Below are positions 1 to 8,976 of a stretch of DNA of 64,000 bases, piece by piece (the stretch's first letter is position 1; each line of letters starts with the position of its first letter). The translations under genes and the position numbers were made by a program. The stretch spans positions 2,046,001-2,110,000 of the forward strand of contig NZ_BMYZ01000001.1 in NCBI RefSeq assembly GCF_014652535.1, read 5' to 3'. Under the pieces are notes generated by a model, which was not told the DNA's origin, did not search any database, and saw only the letters and a list, made by a program, of their open reading frames with translations. The DNA is from Cellvibrio zantedeschiae (GTDB taxonomy: Bacteria > Pseudomonadota > Gammaproteobacteria > Pseudomonadales > Cellvibrionaceae).

Positions 1-233
1 TCCAGGCTGGTGAGGCTATTATTATCCAGATAGACCTCGCCAGAGGTAGGTACATCCAATCCTGCCAAAATACCCAAGAGGGTGGATTTGCCTGAGCCAG
101 AGGCTCCTGTAATTGCAAGGGATTCCCCCGCAGCAACACTCAATGTGATAGGTTGCAATATTTCCAACTCACCTTCCTGGGTGGTCACTGATTTCGTTAT
201 TGCTCGTACATCAAGTATTAATGCAGACGACAT
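1..233 (-). CDS. ABC transporter ATP-binding protein (YbbA/LolD type), partial
   Basis: This is the N-terminal 77 residues of an ABC ATPase; the gene runs off the left edge. The translation begins MSSALILDVRAITKSV and contains a clear Walker A loop, GASGSGKST, at about residues 43-51, followed by LLGILAGLDVPTSGEV, typical of the LolD/MacB/YbbA group. It is divergent from tesA with about 230 bp between them. The ybbA-tesA divergent arrangement is conserved in many Gammaproteobacteria, which favours a YbbA-like ATPase working with a large YbbP-type permease, probably encoded beyond the edge. The Q-loop, signature motif and Walker B are outside the window, so the exact subfamily is inferred from context. 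Confidence 0.88.
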   Translation of the reverse strand, partial: MSSALILDVRAITKSVTTQEGELEILQPITLSVAAGESLAITGASGSGKSTLLGILAGLDVPTSGEVYLDNNSLTSL

Positions 234-461
234 AATTAATTCTCTTGGGTTGTAAAATCAAATATTGCCACAATGCTTATCAAAGCAATGTTAAGTTTCG
301 CAATCAAGTTTGACGAGGCATAATGCGTTAAAGATGCAGTCACAAAAATTTTTTTAATTCGCAGGATTTATCGAGACATTTATATAGACAAAGGAATTCA
401 ATCGCTATCAAAATAGCCCCATCCTTAAGACCACAATGCCACATTTACAGGAAGCCTTAGC

Positions 462-1085
462 ATGACTTTTGTCAGAATTTTGGTGCTCGCATTATTCACT
501 TTTGTAGCAACATTTGCCTTTGCCAAACAACCAAGCATTCTTGTTATGGGCGATAGCTTGAGCGCTGGCTACGGAATTAAATTGGAACAAGGATGGGTGC
601 ACCTGTTACAACAGGAACTGGCTAAAAAGCAACAAGCCACTCTTATAAACGCGAGCGTGAGTGGTGAAACAACCAGTGGTGGTTTAACCCGCCTGCCCGC
701 GCTGCTTAGCAAACACAAACCTGATATTGTTATTCTTGAATTAGGGGGCAATGATGGGTTGCGCGGCCAGCCGTTAAAAATCATGCGAGAAAATTTACAA
801 GCAATGATTAGCTTAAGCCAAGGTAGTAATGCAAAAGTATTGCTTGCGGGAATGCAAATCCCACCGAATTATGGGCAACGCTACACAACACAATTTAAAG
901 ATATTTACCCGGAACTTGCAGAAAAAAATAAAATCTTGCTGATTCCTTTTTTGCTGGAAGATGTAGCAGGCCATAGCAACCTTATTCAACCGGACAACAT
1001 ACATCCGACAGCAGAAGCACAGCCAGCCATTGTAAAAAATGTCTTGCCTGTTTTATTACCGATGATCAAAGAAGCTGCGCAATAG
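462..1085 (+). CDS. tesA: Arylesterase / multifunctional acyl-CoA thioesterase I (TesA-like SGNH hydrolase)
   Basis: A 207-residue SGNH-fold hydrolase. A signal peptide (hydrophobic residues 4-20, likely cut after AFA near residue 21) sends it to the periplasm. Block I is GDSLSAGYG with the nucleophile Ser32; block III is GGND near residue 97; the catalytic Asp/His pair lies in DNIHPTAEAQ near residues 177-186. The family hydrolyses aryl esters, acyl-CoA and lysophospholipids. The length matches E. coli TesA (about 208 residues), and the divergent YbbA-like ATPase supports the assignment. The ATG at 462 directly precedes the signal peptide; the stop lies 6 bp before the converging recJ stop. 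Confidence 0.93.
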   Translation: MTFVRILVLALFTFVATFAFAKQPSILVMGDSLSAGYGIKLEQGWVHLLQQELAKKQQATLINASVSGETTSGGLTRLPALLSKHKPDIVILELGGNDGLRGQPLKIMRENLQAMISLSQGSNAKVLLAGMQIPPNYGQRYTTQFKDIYPELAEKNKILLIPFLLEDVAGHSNLIQPDNIHPTAEAQPAIVKNVLPVLLPMIKEAAQ

Positions 1086-1091
1086 AAATGA

Positions 1092-2825
1092 CTAGAGAGC
1101 AGCTTCCATATAGTCCACCATAAGCTGCACAGTTTTATTACCGCGGAATTCATTCACATCCAGGCGATAAGCCACTTTTACTTTTTTCGCCTGCAAATTT
1201 GGCCAAAGCTTGGCATCAATATTAAACGCTATGGCATCTACCAATTGTTGCCCCAGTGGATCAACACCCAAGGTCATTTTCAGGTGCTTTTCACCCAAGA
1301 GTTTCTGCTGAATTAGAAAGAATTCACCATCAAAAACCGGCTCTGGAAAATGTTGTCCCCAAGGGCCTGATTCGCGTAACTGCTGGGCCATCGACAAATT
1401 AAAATCTTGCGCGTGTAGTTCACCATCGCTTAGCACTACAGCAGACAAATCATCCTGCGTTAATTGACGGCGCACTTCGTCATCAAAAGCCCGCGCAAAC
1501 GCAGAAAAATTTTCGCGAGTCAAACTCATTCCAGCAGCCATAGCGTGACCGCCAAACTTTTGCAAAATGTGTGGATGACGTGCGGCTATTGCATCCAAGG
1601 CATCGCGAATATGAAACCCGTGGATTGAACGCGCAGAGCCTTTGATTTGCCCGTCGCCAACATCTGCAAACACAATGGTTGGTCGATGATATTTATCTTT
1701 AATTCGCGAAGCCAAAATACCAATCACACCCTGATGCCATGTTTCATCAAACAAACACACGCCCCAGGGTAACGCATCTTCATCTGCCGATAACACTTTT
1801 TGCAGCATAGACATAGCCTCCTGCTGCATACCGGTTTCAATGGCTTTTCTGTCCTTATTTAAATCGTCCATCTGCATGGCCATTTCACGTGCAAGAGATT
1901 CACTTTCACAAATCAGACATTGAATGCCGAGAGACATATCGTCCAAGCGCCCTGCCGCGTTTAGACGTGGGCCCAGTGCAAATCCAAAATCACTGGCAAC
2001 AACTTTATGCGCTTGCTTGCCTGCGACATCTAACAGAGCATTTATTCCCGGACGCGCCATACCCGCACGAATTCGCTGCAAACCTTGGGCAACGAGAATA
2101 CGATTATTGTGATCAAGGGGAACAACGTCCGCCACTGTGCCGAGCGCAACCAAATCTAAAAAGCTCGCCATATTCGGTTCAGTAATTCCGCTTTCTGCAA
2201 ACCAGCCCATTTGACGCAACTCAGCACGCAATGCGTTCATTACGTAAAAAATAACACCAACACCCGCAAGATTTTTGCTGGGGAATTCGCAACCGGGTTG
2301 ATTGGGATTTACGATGGCATCTGCTTCGGGCAATTCACTACCCGGCAAATGGTGATCTGTTACGATTACTGCAATACCTAATTCGCGCGCTGCATTTACA
2401 CCTTCGATACTGGAGATTCCGTTATCTACAGTGATGATTACATCCGGTTCCTGCGCGGCAGCTACGGCAACAATTTCTGGCGTTAAACCGTAACCATATT
2501 CAAAGCGGTTGGGCACCAAAAAATCCACATTATGCAAACCCATTGCACGCAAAGCCAAGACTGCAAGCGCACTGCTGGTTGCGCCGTCAGCGTCAAAATC
2601 ACCAACGATTATTATTTTTGCACCGGCAACAACTGCATCCGCCAAAATACTTACAGCTTCCTGCAAACCTTTGAAGTTTGGTTTATGCAGCTGCGCGAGT
2701 TGATATTGCAATTCATGTTGCTGCTGAATGCCGCGAGCGCTGTAGATGCGTTGCAGTAAGGGATGAACTGATTCATCGAATTTAGTTTGTTGATCGATTG
2801 CACGGCGTTTGATAATTTTTTTCAT
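1092..2825 (-). CDS. recJ: Single-stranded-DNA-specific exonuclease RecJ
   Basis: RecJ is a 5'-3' single-strand DNA exonuclease used in mismatch repair, base excision repair and RecFOR recombination. The 577-residue product is the usual length (E. coli RecJ is 577). The DHH phosphoesterase core is visible: DFDADGATSS near residues 77-86, DNGIS near 133-137, TDHHLPG near 156-162, followed by the DHHA1 region with GGHAMAAGMSL near residues 423-433 and the C-terminal OB-like segment. It lies downstream of hom-thrC, but a terminator and a long palindrome separate it from thrC, so it is probably transcribed on its own. Confidence 0.97.
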   Translation of the reverse strand: MKKIIKRRAIDQQTKFDESVHPLLQRIYSARGIQQQHELQYQLAQLHKPNFKGLQEAVSILADAVVAGAKIIIVGDFDADGATSSALAVLALRAMGLHNVDFLVPNRFEYGYGLTPEIVAVAAAQEPDVIITVDNGISSIEGVNAARELGIAVIVTDHHLPGSELPEADAIVNPNQPGCEFPSKNLAGVGVIFYVMNALRAELRQMGWFAESGITEPNMASFLDLVALGTVADVVPLDHNNRILVAQGLQRIRAGMARPGINALLDVAGKQAHKVVASDFGFALGPRLNAAGRLDDMSLGIQCLICESESLAREMAMQMDDLNKDRKAIETGMQQEAMSMLQKVLSADEDALPWGVCLFDETWHQGVIGILASRIKDKYHRPTIVFADVGDGQIKGSARSIHGFHIRDALDAIAARHPHILQKFGGHAMAAGMSLTRENFSAFARAFDDEVRRQLTQDDLSAVVLSDGELHAQDFNLSMAQQLRESGPWGQHFPEPVFDGEFFLIQQKLLGEKHLKMTLGVDPLGQQLVDAIAFNIDAKLWPNLQAKKVKVAYRLDVNEFRGNKTVQLMVDYMEAAL

Positions 2826-2845
2826 AAGTAGATTTTAATTTAACA

Positions 2846-2936
2846 GGGAATCGTCATCCTCGCGAAGCGGGGATCCAGCTTTTGATTTTGTAAACTAAAA
2901 GAGCTGGATCCCCGCTTCGCGAGGATGACGATTCCC
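2846..2936. repeat. Long perfect inverted repeat (palindromic intergenic element)
   Basis: Two 35-nt arms, 2846-2880 and 2902-2936, are perfect reverse complements around a 21-nt AT-rich loop. The arms contain CCTCGCGAAGCGGGGATCC, itself a small palindrome, which resembles the dispersed GTCATCC...GCGGGGATCC repeats known from many Proteobacteria. The element sits in the 216-bp gap between the thrC stop and the recJ start. There is no open reading frame or transposase, so it looks like a REP/MITE-type mobile palindrome. As RNA it would form a very stable hairpin in either direction. Confidence 0.85.
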
Positions 2937-2980
2937 TATTTACTCTACTCAATCACTTAAAAAGAAAGAAATAGTTTTTA

Positions 2981-3020
2981 AAAACAAAAAACGCCGCATT
3001 AGCAAACCAATGCGGCGTTT
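2981..3020 (-). terminator. Rho-independent terminator of hom-thrC
   Basis: On the minus strand a 12-bp stem (2989-3000 with 3009-3020, core CGCCGCATT / AATGCGGCG) closes an 8-nt loop and is followed by a T-rich tract. It begins 21 bp after the thrC stop. Confidence 0.85.
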
Positions 3021-3041
3021 CGTTATACGCAGAATACTAAA

Positions 3042-4439
3042 TTATTTGCGCACGTTAGCCGCAATAAAATCCTGAACCTTTTTAAGCTCTTGCGGCAATA
3101 CAGTGTAACGCTCTTCGCGCTCAAACAAATCTGTCATGTGATGCGGCAACGCTGGATCTTCATCCTGCCCTGCCTTACGCACTGCTTCCGGGAATTTTGC
3201 AGGATGCGCAGTTGCTAAACACACCATTGGAATGTCGTGACGACGGCGAGTCTTACGCGCGGCTTCAACACCAATAGCAGTGTGTGGATCAAGCAAGTAT
3301 TCGGTATTTTCAAATACATCGCGAATCACATCAATAGTGACATCATCATTCACGCCGTAGCTAGTAAATAACTCACGTGCGCGTGAAAGTGCAGATTCTT
3401 TTAATACCATGCTGCCTGATTTGAAATCTTCCATTAGCTGGCGAATTGCATTGCCATCGCGATCATACAAATCAAACAACATACGCTCGAAGTTGCTCGA
3501 TACCATGATATCCATGCTTGGCGACAAGGTATGTTGCAATTGATTTTTGCTGTGATCGTTACTGCTAATACAACGGTGCAATATGTCGTTGCTGTTGGTG
3601 GCAATAACTAATTGATCAACCGGCAAGCCCATTTTCTTAGCAAGATAACCCGCAAAAATATCACCAAAGTTTCCAGTAGGAACAGAGAAAGCAATTGGAC
3701 GATGTGGAGCGCCGAGCGCCAAACCTGCGTAGAAGTAGTAAACGATTTGCGCCATGATACGCGCCCAGTTAATGGAGTTTACCGCTACTAGTTGACGACC
3801 TTCTGGCAGAAAAGATTGATCGCCAAAACTTGCTTTCACCATATTTTGGCAATCGTCGAAGTTACCTTCGAGTGCAATATTGAAAACGTTCGGTGCAAGT
3901 ACAGTGGTCATTTGGCGACGCTGAACTTCAGACACGCGATTGTTCGGGTGCATGATAAAAATATCGATGTTATCGCAACGGCGACAACCTTCAATTGCTG
4001 CTGAACCTGTATCGCCAGAGGTTGCGCCCATGACCACAACTTTTTGGTTACGCTTTTTCAATAAGTGGTCAAGCAAGTGACCTAAAAATTGCAACGCGAA
4101 ATCTTTAAACGCAAGCGTTGGGCCTTGGAACAACTCCAGAATAAATTCGTTATGTGCAGTTTGCACGAGCGGAGCAATTGCATCATGACGGAAAGTTGCG
4201 TAAGCATCGGCAATAATTTTTTTGAAATCCTCATCGCTCACCGCACCAGCAACAAATGGCTTCATTACGTTGAACGCCAAATCCTGATATGACAAGCCAG
4301 CCCATGACGCAATTTCTTCTTTTGAAAAAGTTGGCAAAGTTTCTGGCACATACAAACCGCCATCAGGAGCCAAACCAGTTAGAACAACTTCTTCGAAAGA
4401 AAGCGCAGGTGCAATGCCGCGGGTGCTGATGTATTTCAC
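3042..4439 (-). CDS. thrC: Threonine synthase
   Basis: PLP-dependent conversion of O-phospho-L-homoserine to L-threonine, the last step of threonine synthesis. The 465-residue protein starts MKYISTRG, as usual in this family, and has the PLP lysine in GPTLAFKDFALQF at residue 112. GATSGDTGSAA near residues 138-148 matches the phosphate/PLP-binding loop. Length fits the long-form (fungal/proteobacterial class II) threonine synthase. It follows hom by 57 bp on the same strand, so the two form a hom-thrC operon ending at the terminator just downstream. Confidence 0.97.
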   Translation of the reverse strand: MKYISTRGIAPALSFEEVVLTGLAPDGGLYVPETLPTFSKEEIASWAGLSYQDLAFNVMKPFVAGAVSDEDFKKIIADAYATFRHDAIAPLVQTAHNEFILELFQGPTLAFKDFALQFLGHLLDHLLKKRNQKVVVMGATSGDTGSAAIEGCRRCDNIDIFIMHPNNRVSEVQRRQMTTVLAPNVFNIALEGNFDDCQNMVKASFGDQSFLPEGRQLVAVNSINWARIMAQIVYYFYAGLALGAPHRPIAFSVPTGNFGDIFAGYLAKKMGLPVDQLVIATNSNDILHRCISSNDHSKNQLQHTLSPSMDIMVSSNFERMLFDLYDRDGNAIRQLMEDFKSGSMVLKESALSRARELFTSYGVNDDVTIDVIRDVFENTEYLLDPHTAIGVEAARKTRRRHDIPMVCLATAHPAKFPEAVRKAGQDEDPALPHHMTDLFEREERYTVLPQELKKVQDFIAANVRK

Positions 4440-4496
4440 GTTAATTAACCTTTTACAAAATTTTCAAAATTATTTCGATACTGCGCGTATTGTCAC

Positions 4497-5819
4497 TTAC
4501 TTCAATGATTCAACACGAATGCGAACAACAGGAGCTGAAATAGAATCAAGTGATTCAATTTTGCTAATCGCAGCAATCATTTTCTTTTCTTGCACACGAT
4601 TGGTAAGCAAAATTAACGGCACAGTTGATTCACCCTCCTTCGCTTCTTTTTGAATCATGGCCTCAATACTGATCCCCGAGTCGCTCAAAATAGTCGCAAC
4701 TTTAGAAAGAACGCCTGGCTTATCCAACGCAGACATACGCAGGTAATAAGCGGTTTCAATTTCATCCATTGGCAAATGTTTTTGCTCGGTAACGAACTCG
4801 TCCTGAAAACCAAGATAAGGAACGCGGTGAGCTGGGTCTGCAAGCAAAGTACGCGCAACATCAACAATATCACCTACAACAGACGAACCTGTTGGCTCTG
4901 CACCCGCGCCAGCGCCGTAATAAAGTGTTGGACCTACAGCATCACCTTTTACCAATACAGCATTCATAACGCCATCAACATTCGCGATTAAGCGCTTTTC
5001 TGGAATCAGCGTTGGGTTTACATGCAATTCAATTCCACCGGCAGAGCGACGCGCTATACCCAAGTGCTTGATGCGATAGCCAAGCTCTTCAGCGTAATTC
5101 ACGTCTTCAGTCGAAATTTTGGTGATGCCTTCTGTGAATACTTTTTTCACATCGAGCGGAATGCCAAATGCTAGCGAAGCCAAAATCACCAACTTGTGCG
5201 CCGCATCAATACCTTCTACGTCGAAAGTTGGATCTGCTTCGGCATAACCCAACTCTTGCGCTTCTTTAAGCACATCTTCGAAAGCACGACCTTTGTCGCG
5301 CATTTCGGTCAAAATAAAGTTGGTAGTACCGTTAATGATGCCCGCCAACCATTCAATGTTGTTAGCAGCCAAACCTTCACGGATAGATTTGATAATTGGT
5401 ATACCGCCTGCAACAGCAGCTTCAAACGCAACAGTGACACCTTTAGCTTTAGCGGCCGCAAAAATTTCATCGCCGTGATGAGCAATCAATGCCTTATTTG
5501 CTGTAACGATATGCTTGCCATTAGCGATTGCAGTCAATACCAAATCTTTGGCAACGGTAGTGCCGCCGATTAACTCAACAACGATATCAACAGCTGGATT
5601 ATTCACCACATCGAAAATATCGCGGGTAACGGAATAGCCTGACGTATCCACTTTCGGGTTATCGCGACGGGCGCCAATTTGCACAATAGACACATTGCAA
5701 CCTGAGCGGGCATCGATCAGCTTTTTGTTGCGTGTGAGTATGTTTACAGTGCCGCTAGCGACGGTTCCAAGACCGCAGATGCCCACGTTGACCGTGCGCG
5801 CAGAGTTGACTGGATTCAA
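4497..5819 (-). CDS. hom: Homoserine dehydrogenase (TTG start)
   Basis: NAD(P)-dependent reduction of aspartate semialdehyde to homoserine, the branch to threonine and methionine. Residues 1-130 form the Rossmann domain (VGICGLGTVASGTVNIL); the catalytic region includes ANKALIAHHG and GIINGTTNFILTEM; a C-terminal ACT domain (about residues 355-430) begins YYLRMSALDKPGVLSKVA and is the likely threonine-feedback site. An ATG 66 bp further upstream would add an unusual hydrophobic leader. A TTG at 5819 preceded by AGGGGA at 6-nt spacing gives LNPVNSARTVNVGICG, which aligns with family N-termini, so I choose it: 440 residues. It is the first gene of hom-thrC. Confidence 0.93.
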   Translation of the reverse strand: MNPVNSARTVNVGICGLGTVASGTVNILTRNKKLIDARSGCNVSIVQIGARRDNPKVDTSGYSVTRDIFDVVNNPAVDIVVELIGGTTVAKDLVLTAIANGKHIVTANKALIAHHGDEIFAAAKAKGVTVAFEAAVAGGIPIIKSIREGLAANNIEWLAGIINGTTNFILTEMRDKGRAFEDVLKEAQELGYAEADPTFDVEGIDAAHKLVILASLAFGIPLDVKKVFTEGITKISTEDVNYAEELGYRIKHLGIARRSAGGIELHVNPTLIPEKRLIANVDGVMNAVLVKGDAVGPTLYYGAGAGAEPTGSSVVGDIVDVARTLLADPAHRVPYLGFQDEFVTEQKHLPMDEIETAYYLRMSALDKPGVLSKVATILSDSGISIEAMIQKEAKEGESTVPLILLTNRVQEKKMIAAISKIESLDSISAPVVRIRVESLK

Positions 5820-5928
5820 GTAGATTCCCCTAAGCGTGAAAGCCCAAAAAAAGAAACGAAAAAATAAGGATTGAACCCCAAGCATTTAGCCGGTTTTCAA
5901 AAAAGGTGGTCACCATACTCAGGGAAGT

Positions 5929-5953
5929 CAGGGCTGTCAATGCACCAGCCCTG
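5929..5953 (-). other. Small hairpin downstream of dsbC
   Basis: An 8-bp inverted repeat (CAGGGCTG / CAGCCCTG, 5929-5936 with 5946-5953) lies 33 bp past the dsbC stop and upstream of hom. It has no T-tract, so it is not a standard intrinsic terminator; it could be an RNA-stabilising hairpin. Confidence 0.4.
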
Positions 5954-5985
5954 CTGATAAGCGAAGTTCTACAGAAAAACGAAAA

Positions 5986-6741
5986 TTACAAAATACCAAG
6001 ATCTTTTGCGAGCTGACTTGGGGGCAAATAACCTAACTTGATAGTGCCATCTGGCATCCAAAGTGCGGGGGTTGCACTCACACCCAAACGCCCGCCCAAT
6101 TCGAATTGCGCAGCAACAGGATTGGGGCACGTGAGGTTTGGAACCTCATAGCCTTCTTTAACTTTGGTCAATACAGCTTGCTTGTCTTTAGAGCACCAGG
6201 CGGTTACCAGCTTGTCTGCAGATGGGCTGGGGATACCGGAGCGCGGGAAAGCCAAATAACGAATTTCAATACCCAGCTTGTTGTAATCAGCCATTTCACT
6301 ATTTAGCTTACGGCAATAACCACAGTCCACATCAGTAAACACATAAACCACAGCCTTGGTTTTTGCAGGTTTGAAGTTAATGGAGTCTTTGGGATTGATG
6401 GTTGTCAGCATTTTCTTGCGCTCGGCAACCAAGGCCGGATCTTCCCATTTAGCGATGCCGGTAGAGGTAACGTCAAAAATATCGCCCTGGATAAATTTGC
6501 TACCGTCGGCGGTGACCAATACATCGCTACCGCCAATTTGCACAAGGTACAAGCCAGCAATAGGGGAAGGACGAACCGAAGTCACTTTGTATTGGGGAAT
6601 CGCCTGGGAAAGCTTGGCAATGATAATAGACTCGGGTGTTGGGCGCTTAAGCAAGTTGCCCGGTGCATCGGCCGCATAAGCAGCACCCATGCAGAAAAAA
6701 GCCATGAAACCAAACCATAAAGACAGGCGACTAGCAGCCAT
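5986..6741 (-). CDS. dsbC: Thiol:disulfide isomerase DsbC-like
   Basis: Periplasmic disulfide isomerase that reshuffles wrong disulfide bonds. Residues 1-24 are a signal peptide (cut near AYA|AD). Residues about 25-85 are the DsbC/G dimerisation domain; the thioredoxin domain has the active site DVDCGYCRKL with Cys140 and Cys143, a cis-Pro in GVSATPALW, and a second cysteine pair (AWCSK and LTCPN) as in DsbC. An in-frame TTG 12 bp upstream is less likely than the ATG at 6741, which has GGAG at 6-7 nt spacing. It lies next to xerD, a common proteobacterial pairing (xerD-dsbC-recJ region). Confidence 0.93.
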   Translation of the reverse strand: MAASRLSLWFGFMAFFCMGAAYAADAPGNLLKRPTPESIIIAKLSQAIPQYKVTSVRPSPIAGLYLVQIGGSDVLVTADGSKFIQGDIFDVTSTGIAKWEDPALVAERKKMLTTINPKDSINFKPAKTKAVVYVFTDVDCGYCRKLNSEMADYNKLGIEIRYLAFPRSGIPSPSADKLVTAWCSKDKQAVLTKVKEGYEVPNLTCPNPVAAQFELGGRLGVSATPALWMPDGTIKLGYLPPSQLAKDLGIL

Positions 6742-6762
6742 AACTAACTCCAAAACGATAAA

Positions 6763-7683
6763 TTAACCGCGCGGGTGATGCGCAGCGTGCTGTGCTTTCA
6801 TTCGTGTACGCGCAATATGCGTGTAAATCTGTGTTGTTGATAAATCACTGTGCCCCAATAGTAATTGTACCACTCGCAAATCAGCTCCGTGATTTAAAAG
6901 ATGGGTCGCAAACGCGTGCCTGAGGGTATGCGGCGATAAAGGTTTATCGATACCCGCAACTGTAGCCCAATGCTTGATGCGATGCCAAAAAGTTTGGCGG
7001 GTCATGTGCTGCGCGCGCGTACTGGGAAATACCACTTCGTTAGGCAAGTTATTCAGCAAAAAAGGTCTTGCCTCGCGAAAATATTTTTCCAGCCATGAAG
7101 CAGCTTCCTCCCCCATAGGAATTAGCCGCTCTTTACTACCTTTCCCCATTACGCGAATTACATTCTGACGTAAATTGATTTGCGGCATAGTCAGGGTTAC
7201 CAATTCAGTCACTCGTAAGCCACAAGCGTAAAGAACCTCCAGCATAGTGCGATCACGTAACCCGATAGGATCCTCCAAATCTGGGGCATCCAACAATGCT
7301 TCGACATCAGCTTCGGTTAAAGATTTCGGTAAGGAGCGAGGTAATTTTGGGCTTTCGATTAACGCCATAGGGTTTTCTTGCAAAACACCCTCTCGCAATT
7401 GGTGGCGATAAAACCCGCGCATGCACGAGAGAAAACGCGCACTTGAACGGCTTTGAAGCTTCTGCGACAACCGGTGCGCAAGATAGGACTGTAGATCAAC
7501 AGAAGTAACGCCCAACAAATTCTTTCCCTGCAAACATAACCACTGAGCAAACAAGGTTAAATCTGTGCGATAGGAATCCAGCGAGTTTTGACTCAGGCCT
7601 TTCTCCATCCAAATCGCATCAAGATAAAGTGCGATAACACTTTCTTCGTGCGCCGATAGCGGTTGCGGTAAATCAGCTTCCAT
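6763..7683 (-). CDS. xerD: Site-specific tyrosine recombinase XerD
   Basis: XerD works with XerC and FtsK at dif to resolve chromosome dimers. The 306-residue protein has the N-terminal SAM-like core-binding domain (about residues 15-105) and the catalytic domain with Arg in YACGLRVTEL, Lys in GKGSKERLIP, His-x-x-Arg in SPHTLRHAFATHLL, His in LLGHSDLSTTQIYTHI and the nucleophilic Tyr in the same segment. It is upstream of dsbC and recJ, which matches the E. coli xerD-dsbC-recJ order, here with hom-thrC inserted. No mobile-element features flank it, so this is the chromosomal Xer and not a phage integrase. Confidence 0.95.
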   Translation of the reverse strand: MEADLPQPLSAHEESVIALYLDAIWMEKGLSQNSLDSYRTDLTLFAQWLCLQGKNLLGVTSVDLQSYLAHRLSQKLQSRSSARFLSCMRGFYRHQLREGVLQENPMALIESPKLPRSLPKSLTEADVEALLDAPDLEDPIGLRDRTMLEVLYACGLRVTELVTLTMPQINLRQNVIRVMGKGSKERLIPMGEEAASWLEKYFREARPFLLNNLPNEVVFPSTRAQHMTRQTFWHRIKHWATVAGIDKPLSPHTLRHAFATHLLNHGADLRVVQLLLGHSDLSTTQIYTHIARTRMKAQHAAHHPRG

Positions 7684-7719
7684 TAAAGCATCTCAAAAAA
7701 TTCGAGATTAACAGAAAAC

Positions 7720-7752
7720 AAAAAGCCAGGGCAGTTTCCTGCGCTGGCTTTT
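7720..7752 (-). terminator. Rho-independent terminator after rplS
   Basis: Minus-strand stem AAAAGCCAG...CTGGCTTTTT around a GC-rich interior, then a T-run. It lies 34 bp after the rplS stop and closes the rpsP-rimM-trmD-rplS operon. Confidence 0.8.
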
Positions 7753-7785
7753 GCGGTTATAGCAACTAAAAAATTTAGCTGACTA

Positions 7786-8136
7786 TTAAACCAATTTTTC
7801 CTTAATACGTGCAGCCTTACCAGTAAGGTCGCGCAGGTAGTAAAGTTTAGCTTGACGTACATCACCACGACGCTTCAGGGTGATGCTCTCGATTTGGCGA
7901 GAGTGAGTTTGGAAAGTACGCTCAACACCAACACCGTGAGAAATTTTACGTACGGTGAAAGCAGAGTTCAAACCACGGCTACGGATAGCGATTACAACGC
8001 CTTCGAAAGCCTGTGAACGCACGCGATCACCTTCTTTTACTTGTACCTGAACTACAACGGTGTCACCTGGTGAAAATTCGGTTACGTTGGCTTTCAGTTG
8101 TTCAGCTTCGAGAGCCTGAATAATTTTGTTAGTCAT
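7786..8136 (-). CDS. rplS: 50S ribosomal protein L19
   Basis: L19 sits at the 30S-50S interface of the ribosome. The 116-residue protein has the family length and the motifs [25 protein letters not shown] and the KKLYYLR-like end ([20 protein letters not shown]). It is the last gene of the conserved rpsP-rimM-trmD-rplS operon, 32 bp after trmD, and is followed by a terminator. Confidence 0.98.
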   Translation of the reverse strand: MTNKIIQALEAEQLKANVTEFSPGDTVVVQVQVKEGDRVRSQAFEGVVIAIRSRGLNSAFTVRKISHGVGVERTFQTHSRQIESITLKRRGDVRQAKLYYLRDLTGKAARIKEKLV

Positions 8137-8168
8137 TGATATTCTCCTAAGAGTCTATAGCTTCACAG

Positions 8169-8954
8169 CTAGAGTGTGTCGTTATCAAGGTCCCGACGAT
8201 AATCCGTCAACAGCTTTTGCTGTTCCTCGGTTAAGTTTATTGCTTGCAATAAATCTGGCCTTTTCAGCCATGTTCGCCCTAACGCTTGTTTCAAGCGCCA
8301 GCGCCGAATCAGTTCATGGTTACCAGACATTAAAACCTCTGGAACCCTCATGCCTTCAAATTCTTCCGGCCGAGTGTAGTGCGGGCAATCTAACAAACCC
8401 GCAGTAAACGAATCTTGCTCTGCCGATAGCGCGTGCCCTAAAGCCCCCGGAATTAACCGCGTTACCGCATCTATCAACACCATCGCCGGCAACTCGCCAC
8501 CGCTTAACACATAATCACCGATGGACCATTCTTCATCGATAACTGTGTCGAGCAAGCGCTCGTCTATGCCTTCGTAGCGCCCTGCGATCAAAATCATGTT
8601 GTTATAGCCCGAAAGCTGCACAACACCCGCTTGATCCAGCGTTCTACCCTGTGGCGACAGGTAAATCACTTTGGCTTCACTACCCGCCCAGACCTTGGCT
8701 TCTGCGATAGCATCCCGCAAGGGTTGCACCATCATCACCATACCGGGGCCGCCACCGAAGGGGCGATCATCCACTGTTGAGTGGCGATCATGCGCAAAAT
8801 CTCGTGGAGTGATAGTTTTCAACTCCACCAAACCTTGCTTGAGCGCGCGACTGGTAATACCAAAGTTGGCGATAGCGCCAAACATATCGGGGAAGATCGA
8901 GATTACCGCTATCTTTAACGGTGACCCGCTTGTTTGTGGTTGATTATCCACCAC
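8169..8954 (-). CDS. trmD: tRNA (guanine-N1)-methyltransferase TrmD
   Basis: Methylates G37 of tRNAs that read CNN/UNN-type codons with S-adenosylmethionine, preventing +1 frameshifts. The 261-residue sequence has the SPOUT trefoil-knot signatures: [15 protein letters not shown] near residues 67-81, [11 protein letters not shown] near 97-107, [11 protein letters not shown] near 125-135 and [15 protein letters not shown] near 144-158. The catalytic Asp is in the C-terminal [11 protein letters not shown] area. Translation begins at GTG: either 8954 or the GTG directly after it (8951), both close behind GAGGGG. It lies in the rpsP operon between rimM and rplS. Confidence 0.97.
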   Translation of the reverse strand: MVDNQPQTSGSPLKIAVISIFPDMFGAIANFGITSRALKQGLVELKTITPRDFAHDRHSTVDDRPFGGGPGMVMMVQPLRDAIAEAKVWAGSEAKVIYLSPQGRTLDQAGVVQLSGYNNMILIAGRYEGIDERLLDTVIDEEWSIGDYVLSGGELPAMVLIDAVTRLIPGALGHALSAEQDSFTAGLLDCPHYTRPEEFEGMRVPEVLMSGNHELIRRWRLKQALGRTWLKRPDLLQAINLTEEQQKLLTDYRRDLDNDTL

Positions 8955-8976
8955 AGCCCCTCAATGATTTTAAAAC

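Noticed and set aside
6763-7683. XerD as a sign of a mobile element or integron
   Set aside because: Its neighbours (dsbC, recJ) and sequence match chromosomal XerD; no attachment sites or cargo genes flank it.
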